A stretch of DNA of 64,000 bases from Chryseobacterium sp. ISL-6 (GCF_018613715.1 NZ_JAGGPT010000001.1:175919-239918); one strand, 5' to 3'; shown: positions 17,810-27,786, counted from the first letter of the stretch. Numbers and translations are program-made. The notes: a model not told the origin generated them from the letters alone.

Positions 17810-19084
17810 TTAAATTTCTTTAAACTGAATATTATTTTCTTTAAGATAGCTCTCAGCCTGTTCTTTATAATGTCCACTCATTAATTTGTCGTGAATTGCT
17901 TCAAAAGCGGCAAGAGTTTCATTGATCTCAGAATCAGTATGAGATGCGGTAGGAATTAATCTTAATAGGATCATTCCTTTAGGAATTACCGGATAAACAA
18001 CAACAGATGTAAATATTCTATAGTTTTCTCTTAAATCTTTTACTAAAAGAGTTGCTTCTACAGGAGTTCCCTGCATCATTACCGGAGTTACACACGTATT
18101 GCTGTCTCCAATATTGAAACCTCTTTCTTTAAGACCATTTTGTAATTTATGAGTGTTTTCCCATAATTTAGCTTTGATCTCAGGCTTTGTTCTTAAAAGC
18201 TCTAATCTTTTCAAACCTCCAATTACCATTGGCATGGTAAGAGATTTTGCAAAAATTTGAGATCTTAAATTGAATTTTAGATATCTGATGATGTCTTTGT
18301 CTCCTGCGATGAAAGCTCCAAATCCTGCCATTGATTTAGCAAAAGTAGAGAAGTATACATCAATCTGATCCTGACATCCCTGTTCTTCACCAGCCCCGGC
18401 CCCTGTTTCACCAAGAGTTCCGAATCCATGAGCATCATCTACTAATAGTCTGAAATTATATTTTGATTTCAGGTCACAGATTTCTTTAAGTTTTCCCTGT
18501 TGGCCTCTCATTCCGAAAACACCTTCAGTAACTACTAAAATACCTCCTCCTGTTTCCTGAGCTACTTTCGTCGCTCTCTGAAGGTTTTTTTCCAGACTTT
18601 CAATATCATTGTGTCTGTATGTAAATCTTTTTCCAGCATGAAGTCTTACACCGTCTACAATGCAAGCGTGAGAATCTACATCATATACAATAACATCATT
18701 TCTGCTAACCAATGCATCAATAGTGGATACCATTCCCTGGTAACCAAAATTTAATAAATAAGCGGATTCTTTTTGAACAAAGTCAGCAAGTTCTTTTTCT
18801 AACTGTAAGTGCTGTTCTGTTTCTCCAGACATTGCTCTTGCTCCCATTGGATAAAACATCCCGTATTGAGCAGCAGCTTTTGCATCAGCTTCTAATACTT
18901 CAGGATGATTACACAATCCCAAATAATCATTAGCACTCCAGAAGATTACTTCTCTTCCCTGAAACTGCATTCTAGGTCCGATAGGTCCTTCCAGTCTTGG
19001 GAAAATAAAATAACCTTCGCCATAATCTGCAAATTGTCCAAGAGGTCCTGGATTTTCTTTTATTCTGTCAAAAATATCCAACAT
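17810..19084 (-). CDS. Alpha-oxoamine synthase, probable cysteate fatty-acyltransferase (sulfonolipid/capnine synthesis)
   Basis: A 424-aa fold-type I PLP enzyme of the alpha-oxoamine synthase family (SPT, KBL, BioF). Visible are FWSANDYLGLCNHPEV, DSHACIVDG with His139, LVDDAHGFG at 214-222, and FSTFAKSMAGFGAF with the PLP Lys250. The family condenses an amino acid with an acyl thioester. In Chryseobacterium and Flavobacterium a homologue is known to join cysteate and a fatty acyl group for capnine and sulfonolipids. The adjacent cysteate-synthase-like gene upstream supports that over serine palmitoyltransferase or 2-amino-3-ketobutyrate CoA ligase. Substrate choice remains inference. A hairpin terminator lies between it and the upstream gene. 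Confidence 0.8.
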   Translation of the reverse strand: MLDIFDRIKENPGPLGQFADYGEGYFIFPRLEGPIGPRMQFQGREVIFWSANDYLGLCNHPEVLEADAKAAAQYGMFYPMGARAMSGETEQHLQLEKELADFVQKESAYLLNFGYQGMVSTIDALVSRNDVIVYDVDSHACIVDGVRLHAGKRFTYRHNDIESLEKNLQRATKVAQETGGGILVVTEGVFGMRGQQGKLKEICDLKSKYNFRLLVDDAHGFGTLGETGAGAGEEQGCQDQIDVYFSTFAKSMAGFGAFIAGDKDIIRYLKFNLRSQIFAKSLTMPMVIGGLKRLELLRTKPEIKAKLWENTHKLQNGLKERGFNIGDSNTCVTPVMMQGTPVEATLLVKDLRENYRIFTSVVVYPVIPKGMILLRLIPTASHTDSEINETLAAFEAIHDKLMSGHYKEQAESYLKENNIQFKEI

Positions 19085-19108
19085 TTTATAAGTGATTTTT
19101 TTAAGTAA

Positions 19109-19141
19109 AAAAGCCTTTTGTGATCTACAAAAAAGGCTTTA
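19109..19141 (-). terminator. Intra-cluster terminator/attenuator
   Basis: The arms aaagccttttgt (19110-19121) and acaaaaaaggcttt (19127-19140) pair, and on the minus strand they are followed by a T-run. It separates the cysteine-synthase-like gene from the acyltransferase gene, so expression of the second gene needs read-through or its own promoter. Confidence 0.8.
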
Positions 19142-19160
19142 TTTGTATGGTAATTTATTT

Positions 19161-20198
19161 CTATTTAATGAATTCTGTTTTAAAAACTTCATCGTAATTG
19201 TGTACACAATTATTTACAAAACCTTGCTCAGCCATCCATTTGTCACTATATACTTTAGTGATATATCTTGATCCGTGATCCGGATATATTAAAACAACAA
19301 GATCGTCTTTTGAAAATTCGTGAGATTGTGCATACTGTATCAATGCCTGTGTCACAGCTCCTGTTGTATAACCACCCATGATGGCTTCCTTTAATGCTAT
19401 TTCACGAGTTCTATATGCAGACATTTCATCGTTTACCCTTACGAATTCATCTACTTTGTCAAAAAGCAAAGCAGCAGGAATCAGGTTTTTTCCCATTCCT
19501 TCAATCTGGTAAGGATGAACATCTTCTTTATTAATTTTTCCAGTTTCATGATAACTTTTCAGAATAGAACCATCTGCATCTACTCCGATAATTTTGATAT
19601 CTGGATTTTTTTCTTTCAAAAATTTTCCTGATCCCGATAAAGTTCCACCAGTTCCGGTACAAGCAAAAAGATGGGTTATTTTTCCCTCCGTCTGCTCCCA
19701 AATCTCCGGTCCTGTAGTTTGGTAATGGGCATCAATATTCAACTCATTAAAATACTGATTGATATAAACGGAATTAGGCGTTTCTGAAGCAACTCTTTTT
19801 GCCACTTCATAATAAGATCTCGGGTCATTTGCTGCTACATTCGCAGGACAGACATATACCACAGCACCAAGTGCTTTCAGATAGGCAATCTTCTCCGGTT
19901 TTGTTTTGTCACTTACAGCAAGAATGCATTTGTATCCTTTGATGATGCAAACCATTGCAAGAGAGAATCCAGTGTTTCCGGAAGTGGTCTCTACAATTAC
20001 AGAATCTTCTTTTAATAAACCTTTCTTCTCAGCGTTTTCTATAATATGAAGTGCGATTCTATCTTTAGTGGAATGTCCAGGATTATATGATTCTAACTTG
20101 GCATAAACAGTTGCAGGAATATCTTTCGTTACAGTATTTAGCTTCACCATAGGAGTATTTCCTATAAGGCCAAGGATATTATCGTAAACATTACTCAT
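19161..20198 (-). CDS. PLP-dependent cysteine-synthase-family enzyme, probable cysteate synthase
   Basis: A 345-aa fold-type II PLP enzyme. PLP Lys45 lies in GHSTKDRIA, the phosphate/substrate loop TTSGNTG at 71-77, and the glycine loop TGTGGT at 181-186. The C-terminal YPDHGSRYITKVYSDKW resembles the cystathionine beta-synthase core, without CBS domains. The family performs beta-replacement on (O-acetyl/O-phospho)serine. Next to an alpha-oxoamine synthase in a sulfonolipid-making lineage, the best reading is cysteate formation from a serine derivative and sulfite. Cysteine synthase or cystathionine beta-synthase remain alternatives. A -7 box lies at 20230. Confidence 0.75.
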   Translation of the reverse strand: MSNVYDNILGLIGNTPMVKLNTVTKDIPATVYAKLESYNPGHSTKDRIALHIIENAEKKGLLKEDSVIVETTSGNTGFSLAMVCIIKGYKCILAVSDKTKPEKIAYLKALGAVVYVCPANVAANDPRSYYEVAKRVASETPNSVYINQYFNELNIDAHYQTTGPEIWEQTEGKITHLFACTGTGGTLSGSGKFLKEKNPDIKIIGVDADGSILKSYHETGKINKEDVHPYQIEGMGKNLIPAALLFDKVDEFVRVNDEMSAYRTREIALKEAIMGGYTTGAVTQALIQYAQSHEFSKDDLVVLIYPDHGSRYITKVYSDKWMAEQGFVNNCVHNYDEVFKTEFIK

Positions 20199-20229
20199 TA
20201 TTTGTTATTTTTCAATAAAAATCTGAGGG

Positions 20230-20237
20230 CAAAAATA
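20230..20237 (-). promoter_or_regulatory. -7 promoter box (TATTTTTG on minus)
   Basis: The plus strand CAAAAATA is the complement of a perfect TAnnTTTG, 32 bases from the ATG at 20198. Confidence 0.5.
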
Positions 20238-20422
20238 CAAAAAAATAAATAATTTCTAAACTTTTGTTTGATTTCTAAGTCGCCATTAGTTAATTCGTTA
20301 TTTTTCCTTCCTCAATCATTGCTCCATTATTATCGCAAATACCACACCAGTATTTTTAAAATTTGTTAAAATCGGCATAAAATGAGATAAAAGCCCTATT
20401 TTCGCGTAATTGATTTTATACT

Positions 20423-23400
20423 ATGAAAAACTGGACTTTTAGGCAATGGAACACCGTTTTAGGGTGGGTTACTTTCGTCATTGCATTTTTCACGTACTTA
20501 TCAACGATAGAACCTAAGCTTAGTTTTTGGGATTGTGGTGAGTATATTTCTTCAGCAGTTAAATTAGAAGTAACGCACGCTCCTGGAGCTGCTTTATTTC
20601 AAATTGTGGGCGCAGTAGCGGCCATTTTTGCATTAGGAAAAGGTGAAAATTATTCTATTGTCATCAATGCGATGTCCGCAATGTTCAGCGCGTTTACTAT
20701 TTTATTTTTGTTCTGGACGATTACTCATTTTGTGAGAAGGCTTTTGAACAAAGATTTTGAAGAAGTAACCAAACATCAGGAAATTTCTATTTTATTTGCT
20801 GGGGTAATTGGAGCTTTATGCTTTACATTCTCGGATACCTTCTGGTTTTCTGCGGTAGAAGGAGAAGTATATTCTATGGCCTCGATGTTTATTGCGCTTT
20901 TGGTCTGGCTGATTACAAAATGGGAAAATGAATACAGTGCCGCGGATAATGAGAGATGGATTATTCTTATTTTCTTTATTGTAGGACTTTCTGTAGGGGT
21001 ACACATGATGTGTATGTTATCAATTCCTGCTATTTGCTTAGTATACTACACCCGAAATTATAAATTTACCTGGAAAAATTTTATCTGGGCTAACTTAATT
21101 ACACTTGGAATTCTGATCATTGTATTTAAAATTATCTTCCCATTGATCATGACGATGTTTGGGAAACTTGAAATATTCTTTGTTAATGGTTTAGGACTTC
21201 CTTTCCACTCAGGAACTATCGTAGCGTTTATTCTTATGATTGTCCTTTGTTATTTAATTATTAAATATGCGAGAAGAAGTAAAAAAAATGTTTATCAAAC
21301 GGTTGCATTATCTGTAGTTTATATGATGATAGGTTTTTCATGTTGGATGGTAATTCCGATCAGAGCCAATGCAAATCCACCAATGAACCTTAATGATCCG
21401 GATACAGCAATTGGTATGCTGGATTATTATAACAGAGAGCAGTATGGAGACTGGCCAACAATTTACGGACAGAACTATACAGCATTCCTTGATGCAAATG
21501 GAATTGAAAAAAATGAAGATGGAAGTTTTAAAACACAGAAAACAGGAGAGATCTTCGAAAAAGATGAAAAAACGGGGACCTACAGAAAAACAGGAGATCG
21601 TTTTAATTATGTATTCAGTAAATCCCAGGTAAGTTTAATGCCAAGGATGTTTAATGAAGATAAAGCAGTAATGGCTAATTACATTTCAATGTACGGAGCA
21701 CCTGACTTTACTTTTAACTATGGAAATGAAGATGTAGCAGATAATCCTCAGGCTAAACAGATTTTTGAAGAACTAAGAAAGAAATACGAAGATAAATCTA
21801 TTACCGCAGCAGATTATTTAAAAGTAAAACCATATGATCTTATTACGGTTCAGAAGCCTTCTCTGGCTCAGAATATGGACTACTTTATTACTTTTCAGAA
21901 CGGATATTACTTTGTAAGATACCTGTTGTGGAACTATGTGGGTAGACAGAATGATCTGGAAGGAAATATGGAAAATACAAAAGGAAACTGGATTTCAGGT
22001 TTTTCTTTTATTGACAATGCTTTGTGGGGTAATCAGGATAAAATGCCTGCTAAGTTCAAAAATGAAAGTACGGTTGCCTTTTTCTTCTTACCGTTGATCT
22101 TGGGATTAATAGGTTTCTTCTTTCAGCTTAACAGAGACTTTGGAAGGTTCTACGCTATATTATCATTATTTGTGATCACAAGTGTTGGAATCGTCTTTTA
22201 TACGGGAGTAAAACCTTTTGAACCAAGAGAGAGAGATTATGCTATGGTGGGCTCCTTCTACGCATTTGCCATTTGGATAGGTTTAGGTGCAGGAGCTATC
22301 TTGTGGTTTGTACAATCTAAAATTAAATCCAACGCTGCGAATATTATTGCAGGGATTGTTTTATTGGGAGTACCTTTTATGATGGGATTCCAGAATTATA
22401 ATGTACACGATAGGAGTAACAGATATACTGCCTATGATTATTCATACTCAGTGTTAAAATCCTTACCTAAAGAAGATATCTTATTTGTGTATGGAGATAA
22501 TGATACGTATCCGGTTTGGGGACTTCAGGAAACAGAAAACTTCCGTGATGATGTAAAAGTAGTTAACTTTACTCTTTTATCCACTCCATGGAATATTGAT
22601 CAGGTAAAGAGAAAGACATATAATGCGAATCCTATTCCTAGTCAGTTAACACATGAGGATTACAGAGATGGAGTGAATGATCAGATCTATCTGATGAAAA
22701 AAGAGGACTGGCAAAATATTTTCAGTAACCTTCAGGAACAGGGAGCTCCTTCAACAGAATTCCAATCCTTTAAAAAATACCTTACACAGGATTCTATTAC
22801 CCTTAAAGAAGCAATCAATTTCATTAAGATGAAATCCCCTGAAAAGGATGAAGTACTGAAAATGATATTTGGTGAAGCACGTTATGAGAAATACAATTTT
22901 CTACCGGTAAGCAAATTTATTCTACCTGTTAATAAAGAGAATGCCTTAAAAGCAGGAATCATTAATCAGGCTGATTTACCAAATACGGTGAATCAGATCA
23001 TGATCGATTATAAAGCGAATACACTCTATAAAAATAATCTGATAATGTTTGATATTCTTGCCAACTTCGATTGGAAAAGACCGATTAATTTCTCTTCTGG
23101 AGGAATCTATGACAGTGAGAATATTTTCTATTTAGATGATTATCTTCAATTGGATGGTTTCAGTTATCGTTTGATTCCTATTCATACACCTCCAAATTCT
23201 GATGGTGATATGGGTAGAGTAGATGCCAATTCACTATATAATGTGGTGAAAAACTTCAAATGGGGTAATTTTAAAGATCTTAATGCTCATTTTGATGAAA
23301 CCGCTACTTCTAATATTATCAGCTACAGAAGTGCTGCAAGTAGAGCAGCAGCTGCTCTTTCTCTAAATGGCCAAAAAGCTAAAGCGGTTGAATTATTGGA

Positions 23401-23908
23401 TCTTGCAGCAAAAGAAATTCCTGTAGAAAAGTATAATGATCCCCGTTCATTAAGTTCTATCGTTTATGGATATATTGTGGCAGGTCAGGAGCAGAAAGGA
23501 TTGAAACTGGCAGAAACACTTAAGAAAGGAATTTTTGAAGAATATGATTATTATTTAAGCCTTACTCCAAGTGAGCAAAGATATCTGAGAAGACAAATGG
23601 GGTCCAAACCAATGGAATATTCTCTTGTTGTTTCATCTGTTACTAATGCCTACAAAGCGATCGGACAAAAAGATAAAGCCTATGACTATCTTGTGAAATC
23701 GATAGAGCCAATTGATAAAAAGTTCAATGTGTTCGTAAAAGATCTTCAACAGATGGGTAAAGAGAAGGCAATGAGTGAATCTGAAAATGTACAGAAGATC
23801 ACACCATTCTATCAGTACTTATTTGATATCATGGAACCTTTTGATTCTACTTATTCAAAAGAAAAGGAAAATCAGATTACTACAGCCATTATGAAAGCAA
23901 CACAATAG
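20423..23908 (+). CDS. DUF2723 / GT117-type multispanning membrane protein, copy 1
   Basis: A 1161-aa integral membrane protein. The N-terminal half has about a dozen hydrophobic segments and starts with the DUF2723 signature: SFWDCGEYISSAVKLEVTHAPG with Asp37 and Glu40 in the first extracytoplasmic loop. This is the usual place of the catalytic acidic residues in GT-C glycosyltransferases. DUF2723 includes the eukaryotic TMEM260 O-mannosyltransferase (CAZy GT117), so a lipid-linked-sugar glycosyltransferase acting at the periplasmic face is plausible. From about 660 the protein is soluble, with TPR-like helices near the C-terminus (about 960-1120). It is followed by a UUG-loop terminator and a near-identical paralogue of equal length. 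Confidence 0.8.
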   Translation: MKNWTFRQWNTVLGWVTFVIAFFTYLSTIEPKLSFWDCGEYISSAVKLEVTHAPGAALFQIVGAVAAIFALGKGENYSIVINAMSAMFSAFTILFLFWTITHFVRRLLNKDFEEVTKHQEISILFAGVIGALCFTFSDTFWFSAVEGEVYSMASMFIALLVWLITKWENEYSAADNERWIILIFFIVGLSVGVHMMCMLSIPAICLVYYTRNYKFTWKNFIWANLITLGILIIVFKIIFPLIMTMFGKLEIFFVNGLGLPFHSGTIVAFILMIVLCYLIIKYARRSKKNVYQTVALSVVYMMIGFSCWMVIPIRANANPPMNLNDPDTAIGMLDYYNREQYGDWPTIYGQNYTAFLDANGIEKNEDGSFKTQKTGEIFEKDEKTGTYRKTGDRFNYVFSKSQVSLMPRMFNEDKAVMANYISMYGAPDFTFNYGNEDVADNPQAKQIFEELRKKYEDKSITAADYLKVKPYDLITVQKPSLAQNMDYFITFQNGYYFVRYLLWNYVGRQNDLEGNMENTKGNWISGFSFIDNALWGNQDKMPAKFKNESTVAFFFLPLILGLIGFFFQLNRDFGRFYAILSLFVITSVGIVFYTGVKPFEPRERDYAMVGSFYAFAIWIGLGAGAILWFVQSKIKSNAANIIAGIVLLGVPFMMGFQNYNVHDRSNRYTAYDYSYSVLKSLPKEDILFVYGDNDTYPVWGLQETENFRDDVKVVNFTLLSTPWNIDQVKRKTYNANPIPSQLTHEDYRDGVNDQIYLMKKEDWQNIFSNLQEQGAPSTEFQSFKKYLTQDSITLKEAINFIKMKSPEKDEVLKMIFGEARYEKYNFLPVSKFILPVNKENALKAGIINQADLPNTVNQIMIDYKANTLYKNNLIMFDILANFDWKRPINFSSGGIYDSENIFYLDDYLQLDGFSYRLIPIHTPPNSDGDMGRVDANSLYNVVKNFKWGNFKDLNAHFDETATSNIISYRSAASRAAAALSLNGQKAKAVELLDLAAKEIPVEKYNDPRSLSSIVYGYIVAGQEQKGLKLAETLKKGIFEEYDYYLSLTPSEQRYLRRQMGSKPMEYSLVVSSVTNAYKAIGQKDKAYDYLVKSIEPIDKKFNVFVKDLQQMGKEKAMSESENVQKITPFYQYLFDIMEPFDSTYSKEKENQITTAIMKATQ

Positions 23909-23921
23909 AAAGCATAATTTT

Positions 23922-23948
23922 AAAAACGGAACTTGGTTCCGTTTTTTT
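23922..23948 (+). terminator. Terminator after DUF2723 copy 1
   Basis: The 11-bp arms aaaaacggaac (23922-23932) and gttccgttttt (23936-23946) have a 3-base loop and a T tract. Its core is repeated after copy 2 at 27708, so the terminator seems to have been duplicated with the gene. Confidence 0.95.
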
Positions 23949-24129
23949 ATTGCCCTATTATTCTGTTAAGCTTTTAATTAATACTAAAACAATGGAATAT
24001 AATGAGTTGTATTCCGTTGTTTAATTACATAAGTCCTAACGGTATTCCTAAAAAGTTAAAGTTCAAAAATAAATATTCACCATTAAGTAAATTATTTTAA
24101 CAAATGTTATCAGAAAGCCTTGAAAAAAG

Positions 24130-24137
24130 TATCTTTG
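24130..24137 (+). promoter_or_regulatory. -7 promoter box for DUF2723 copy 2 (TATCTTTG)
   Basis: A perfect TAnnTTTG, 73 bases before the ATG at 24211. The spacer from 23949 otherwise holds only an imperfect inverted repeat (23990-24022). Copy 1 has only a near-match (TATTTTCG at 20397), so the two copies may be driven differently. Confidence 0.6.
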
Positions 24138-24210
24138 GAACTTTACTGGAGTGTATCCTGAATTTGATAAAAAATTTATTTAGAAAAGGTTATTAGAAAT
24201 TAATTTTTAT

Positions 24211-27200
24211 ATGAAGAATTGGACTTTTAAGCAATGGAACACCGTTTTAGGGTGGGGAATTTTCATCATTGCACTTTTTACATATTTATCAACAATAGAG
24301 CATTATTTGAGTTTCTGGGATTGTGGGGAGTATATTTCTTCAGCAGTTAAACTAGAAGTAACACACGCTCCTGGAGCTGCTTTTTTTCAGATCATGGGCG
24401 CAGTAGCTGCCATTTTTGCATTTGGAAAGGAAGATAATTATGCTATTGTCATCAATGCGATGTCTGCGCTGTTCAGCGCATTTACTATTTTATTCTTGTT
24501 CTGGACGATTACTCATTTTGTAAGAAGGCTTTTGAAAAAAGAATTTGAAGAAGTAACCAAACATCAGGAAATTTCTATTTTATTTGCAGGCGTAATTGGA
24601 GCATTATGTTTCACTTTCTCCGATACCTTCTGGTTTTCTGCGGTAGAGGGAGAAGTTTATTCAATGGCCTCGATGTTTATTGCGCTTTTGGTCTGGCTGA
24701 TTACAAAATGGGAAAATGAATATAATGCGGTTGACAATGAGAGATGGATCATCCTTATCTTCTTTATTGTAGGACTTTCTGTGGGTGTGCACATGATGTG
24801 CATGTTATCAATTCCTGCTATTTGCTTAGTATACTACACCCGAAATTATAAATTTACCTGGAAAAATTTTATCTGGGCAAATTTAATTACACTTGGTATC
24901 CTGATCATTGTATTTAAAATTATCTTCCCATTGATCATGACGATGTTTGGGAAACTTGAAATATTTTTTGTTAATGGTTTAGGACTTCCTTTCCACTCAG
25001 GAACTATTGTAGCGTTTCTTCTTATGATTGTTCTTTGTTATTTAATTATTAAATATGCAAGAAAGACGAAAAGAAATATACTTCAAACCATTGCATTATC
25101 GATAGTTTATATGATCATTGGTTTTTCATGTTGGATGGTGATTCCGATCAGAGCCAATGCAAATCCACCAATGAACCTTAATGATCCGGATACAGCAATT
25201 GGTATGCTGGATTATTATAACAGAGCTCAGTATGGAGACTGGCCAACAATTTACGGACAGAACTATACAGCATTCCTTGATGCAAATGGGATTGAAAAAA
25301 ATGAAGATGGAAGTTACAAGACGCAAAAGACCGGTGACATTTATGAAAAAGATGAAAAAGCGGGTATCTACAGAAAAACGGGAGATCGTTTTAATTATGT
25401 ATTCAGTAAATCCCAGGTAAGTTTAATGCCAAGGATGTTTAATGAAGATAAGGATGTAATGGCTAATTACATTTCAATGTATGGAGCACCTGATTTTACT
25501 TTTAATTATGATAACGAAGAGGTAGCAGATAATCCTCAGGCTAAACAGATTTTTGAAGAACTAAGAAAGAAATATGAAGATAAATCTATTACTGCATCAG
25601 ATTATTTAAAAGTAAAAGAATATGATCTAATAAAGGTTCAAAAACCTTCCCTGGCTCAGAATATGGATTATTTCTTTACCTTTCAGAACGGATATTATTT
25701 CGCCAGATACCTGATGTGGAACTTTGTCGGAAGGCAAAATGACAGGGAAGGTCACATGGAAAGTACCAATGGGAATTGGATCTCAGGTTTTTCTTTTATT
25801 GACAATGCTTTGTGGGGTAATCAGGATAAAATGCCTGCTAAGTTCAAAAATGAAAGTACAGTTGCCTTTTTCTTCTTACCGTTGATCTTGGGATTAATAG
25901 GTTTCTTCTTTCAGTTAAACAAAGATTTTGGAAGGTTCTATGCATTGCTGTCTTTATTTATATTGACAGGAGCTGGAATTGTTTTTTATACCGGAGTAAA
26001 ACCCTTTGAAGTTAGAGAAAGGGATTATGCTATGGTGGGCTCCTTCTATGCATTTGCCATTTGGATAGGTTTAGGTGCAGGAGCTATTTTATGGTTCTTG
26101 CAATCTAAAATAAAGTCGAATGGAGCAAATATCGCAATAGGAGTACTCTTATTAGGAGTGCCATTTATGATGGGCTTCCAGAACTACAATGTACATGACC
26201 GTAGTCGTAAATCTGCGGCTCATGATTATGCTTATTCATTTATAAAGTCTTTACCAAAAGAGGATATTATATTTCTTTATGGAGATAATGATACATTTCC
26301 GGTTTGGGCAATTCAGGAGACAGAAAGATTGCGTGATGATGTAAAATCAGTTAATTTCACGTTACTTTCGACTCCGTGGTATTGTGATCAGGTAAAGAGA
26401 AAGACATATAATGCGAATCCTATTCCGGGACAGCTGACCCATGATGATTATAAAGACGGGGTTAATGATCAGATCTATGTAATGAAAAAGGAAAACTGGC
26501 AGAATATTTTCAGTAACCTTCAGGAGCAGGGAGCTCCTTCAACAGAACTTCAATCTTTTAGAAAATATCTTACTCAGGATTCTATTACCCTTAAAGAAGC
26601 AATGAGTTTTCTTAAGATGAAATCTCCGGAGAAGGATGAGATTTTGAAAATGATCTTTGGAGAAACACATTATGAGAAATACAATTTCTTACCGGTAAGC
26701 AAATTTATTCTACCTGTTAATAAAGAAAATGCCTTAAAAGCAGGAATCATCAATCAGGCGGATTTACCGAATACAGTAAATCAGATCATGATCGATTATA
26801 AGGCAAATACACTTTTTAAAGGAAACCTTATGATGTTTGATATTTTTGCCAATTTCGATTGGAAGAGACCGATTAACTTCTCCTCAGGAGGGGTCTATGA
26901 CAGTGAGAATATTTTTTATCTGGATGATTATTTGCAGTTTGATGGCTTCAGTTATCGACTGGTTCCTATTCATACACCTCCAAATCCTGAAGGCGATATG
27001 GGTAGAGTAGATGCCAATTCACTATACAATGTGGTGAAGAACCTCAAATGGGGCAATTTTAAGGATCTTAAAAATCATTACGATGAAACAGCAACATCGA
27101 ATATTATAGGCTATAGATCAACAGTTAGCAGAGCTGTGGGAGCATTATCTTCAAGTGGCCAAAAAGCTAAAGCGGTTGAATTATTGGATCTTGCAGCAAA

Positions 27201-27696
27201 AGAAATTCCTGTAGAAAAGTATAATGATCCCCGTTCCTTAAGTTCTCTTGTTTATGGATATATTGTGGCAGGTCAGGAACAGAAAGGATTGAAACTGGCA
27301 GAAACACTTAAGAAAGGAATTTTTGAAGAATATGATTATTATGCAAGTCTTAGTCGTGGTGAACAAAAGTATTTAAGGAGACAAATGGGATCCAAACCGA
27401 TGGAATATTCTCTTGTTGTTTCATCTGTTACTAATGCCTACAAAGCGATCGGACAAAAAGATAAAGCCTATGACTACCTTGTGAAATCTATAGAACCTAT
27501 AGACAAAAAGTTCAATGTGTTTGTGAAAAACCTCCGACAGATGGGTAAAGAGAAAGCTATGAGTGAATCTGAAAATGTACAGAAGATCACGCCATTCTAT
27601 CAGTATTTATTTGATATCATGGAACCCTTTGATTCTACTTATTCCAAGAAAAAAGAAGATCAGATTACCACATCTATTATGAAAGCAACACAATAG
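24211..27696 (+). CDS. DUF2723 / GT117-type multispanning membrane protein, copy 2
   Basis: A 1161-aa tandem paralogue of the preceding gene, alignable end to end without gaps at a constant 3788-base offset. It has the same SFWDCGEYISSAVKLEVTHAPG signature, the same membrane topology and the same C-terminal helical repeats. Identity is patchy: blocks of 77-80 bases are identical (24802-24878 with 21014-21090; 27157-27236 with 23369-23448), whereas the stretch around residues 580-760 differs at many sites. One example is SFIKSLPKEDIIFLYGDNDTFPVWAIQETERL against SVLKS...YPVWGLQETENF. It is probably a glycosyltransferase with a changed acceptor or donor; function is inferred from the family only. 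A tetraloop terminator follows. Confidence 0.8.
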   Translation: MKNWTFKQWNTVLGWGIFIIALFTYLSTIEHYLSFWDCGEYISSAVKLEVTHAPGAAFFQIMGAVAAIFAFGKEDNYAIVINAMSALFSAFTILFLFWTITHFVRRLLKKEFEEVTKHQEISILFAGVIGALCFTFSDTFWFSAVEGEVYSMASMFIALLVWLITKWENEYNAVDNERWIILIFFIVGLSVGVHMMCMLSIPAICLVYYTRNYKFTWKNFIWANLITLGILIIVFKIIFPLIMTMFGKLEIFFVNGLGLPFHSGTIVAFLLMIVLCYLIIKYARKTKRNILQTIALSIVYMIIGFSCWMVIPIRANANPPMNLNDPDTAIGMLDYYNRAQYGDWPTIYGQNYTAFLDANGIEKNEDGSYKTQKTGDIYEKDEKAGIYRKTGDRFNYVFSKSQVSLMPRMFNEDKDVMANYISMYGAPDFTFNYDNEEVADNPQAKQIFEELRKKYEDKSITASDYLKVKEYDLIKVQKPSLAQNMDYFFTFQNGYYFARYLMWNFVGRQNDREGHMESTNGNWISGFSFIDNALWGNQDKMPAKFKNESTVAFFFLPLILGLIGFFFQLNKDFGRFYALLSLFILTGAGIVFYTGVKPFEVRERDYAMVGSFYAFAIWIGLGAGAILWFLQSKIKSNGANIAIGVLLLGVPFMMGFQNYNVHDRSRKSAAHDYAYSFIKSLPKEDIIFLYGDNDTFPVWAIQETERLRDDVKSVNFTLLSTPWYCDQVKRKTYNANPIPGQLTHDDYKDGVNDQIYVMKKENWQNIFSNLQEQGAPSTELQSFRKYLTQDSITLKEAMSFLKMKSPEKDEILKMIFGETHYEKYNFLPVSKFILPVNKENALKAGIINQADLPNTVNQIMIDYKANTLFKGNLMMFDIFANFDWKRPINFSSGGVYDSENIFYLDDYLQFDGFSYRLVPIHTPPNPEGDMGRVDANSLYNVVKNLKWGNFKDLKNHYDETATSNIIGYRSTVSRAVGALSSSGQKAKAVELLDLAAKEIPVEKYNDPRSLSSLVYGYIVAGQEQKGLKLAETLKKGIFEEYDYYASLSRGEQKYLRRQMGSKPMEYSLVVSSVTNAYKAIGQKDKAYDYLVKSIEPIDKKFNVFVKNLRQMGKEKAMSESENVQKITPFYQYLFDIMEPFDSTYSKKKEDQITTSIMKATQ

Positions 27697-27707
27697 AAAA
27701 TATATTT

Positions 27708-27734
27708 AAAACGGAACTTCGGTTCCGTTTTTTG
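27708..27734 (+). terminator. Terminator after DUF2723 copy 2 (UUCG loop)
   Basis: The 10-bp arms aaaacggaac (27708-27717) and gttccgtttt (27722-27731) have a ttcg tetraloop and a T tract. Confidence 0.95.
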
Positions 27735-27737
27735 TTA

Positions 27738-27768
27738 TTGTATTCATAAATTTTTAAGATTATATTTG
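27738..27768 (+). promoter_or_regulatory. Promoter (TTG - 20 bp - TATATTTG)
   Basis: TTG at 27738-27740, a 20-base spacer and TATATTTG at 27761-27768 give the best complete Bacteroidota promoter in the window, 18 bases before the ATG at 27787. Confidence 0.7.
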
Positions 27769-27786
27769 TGCCATTAAAGAAGCACA

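Noticed and set aside
20423..27696. Assembly duplication artefact of the DUF2723 gene
   Set aside because: The copies differ throughout at both DNA and protein level, including upstream sequence, so this is a real tandem duplication.
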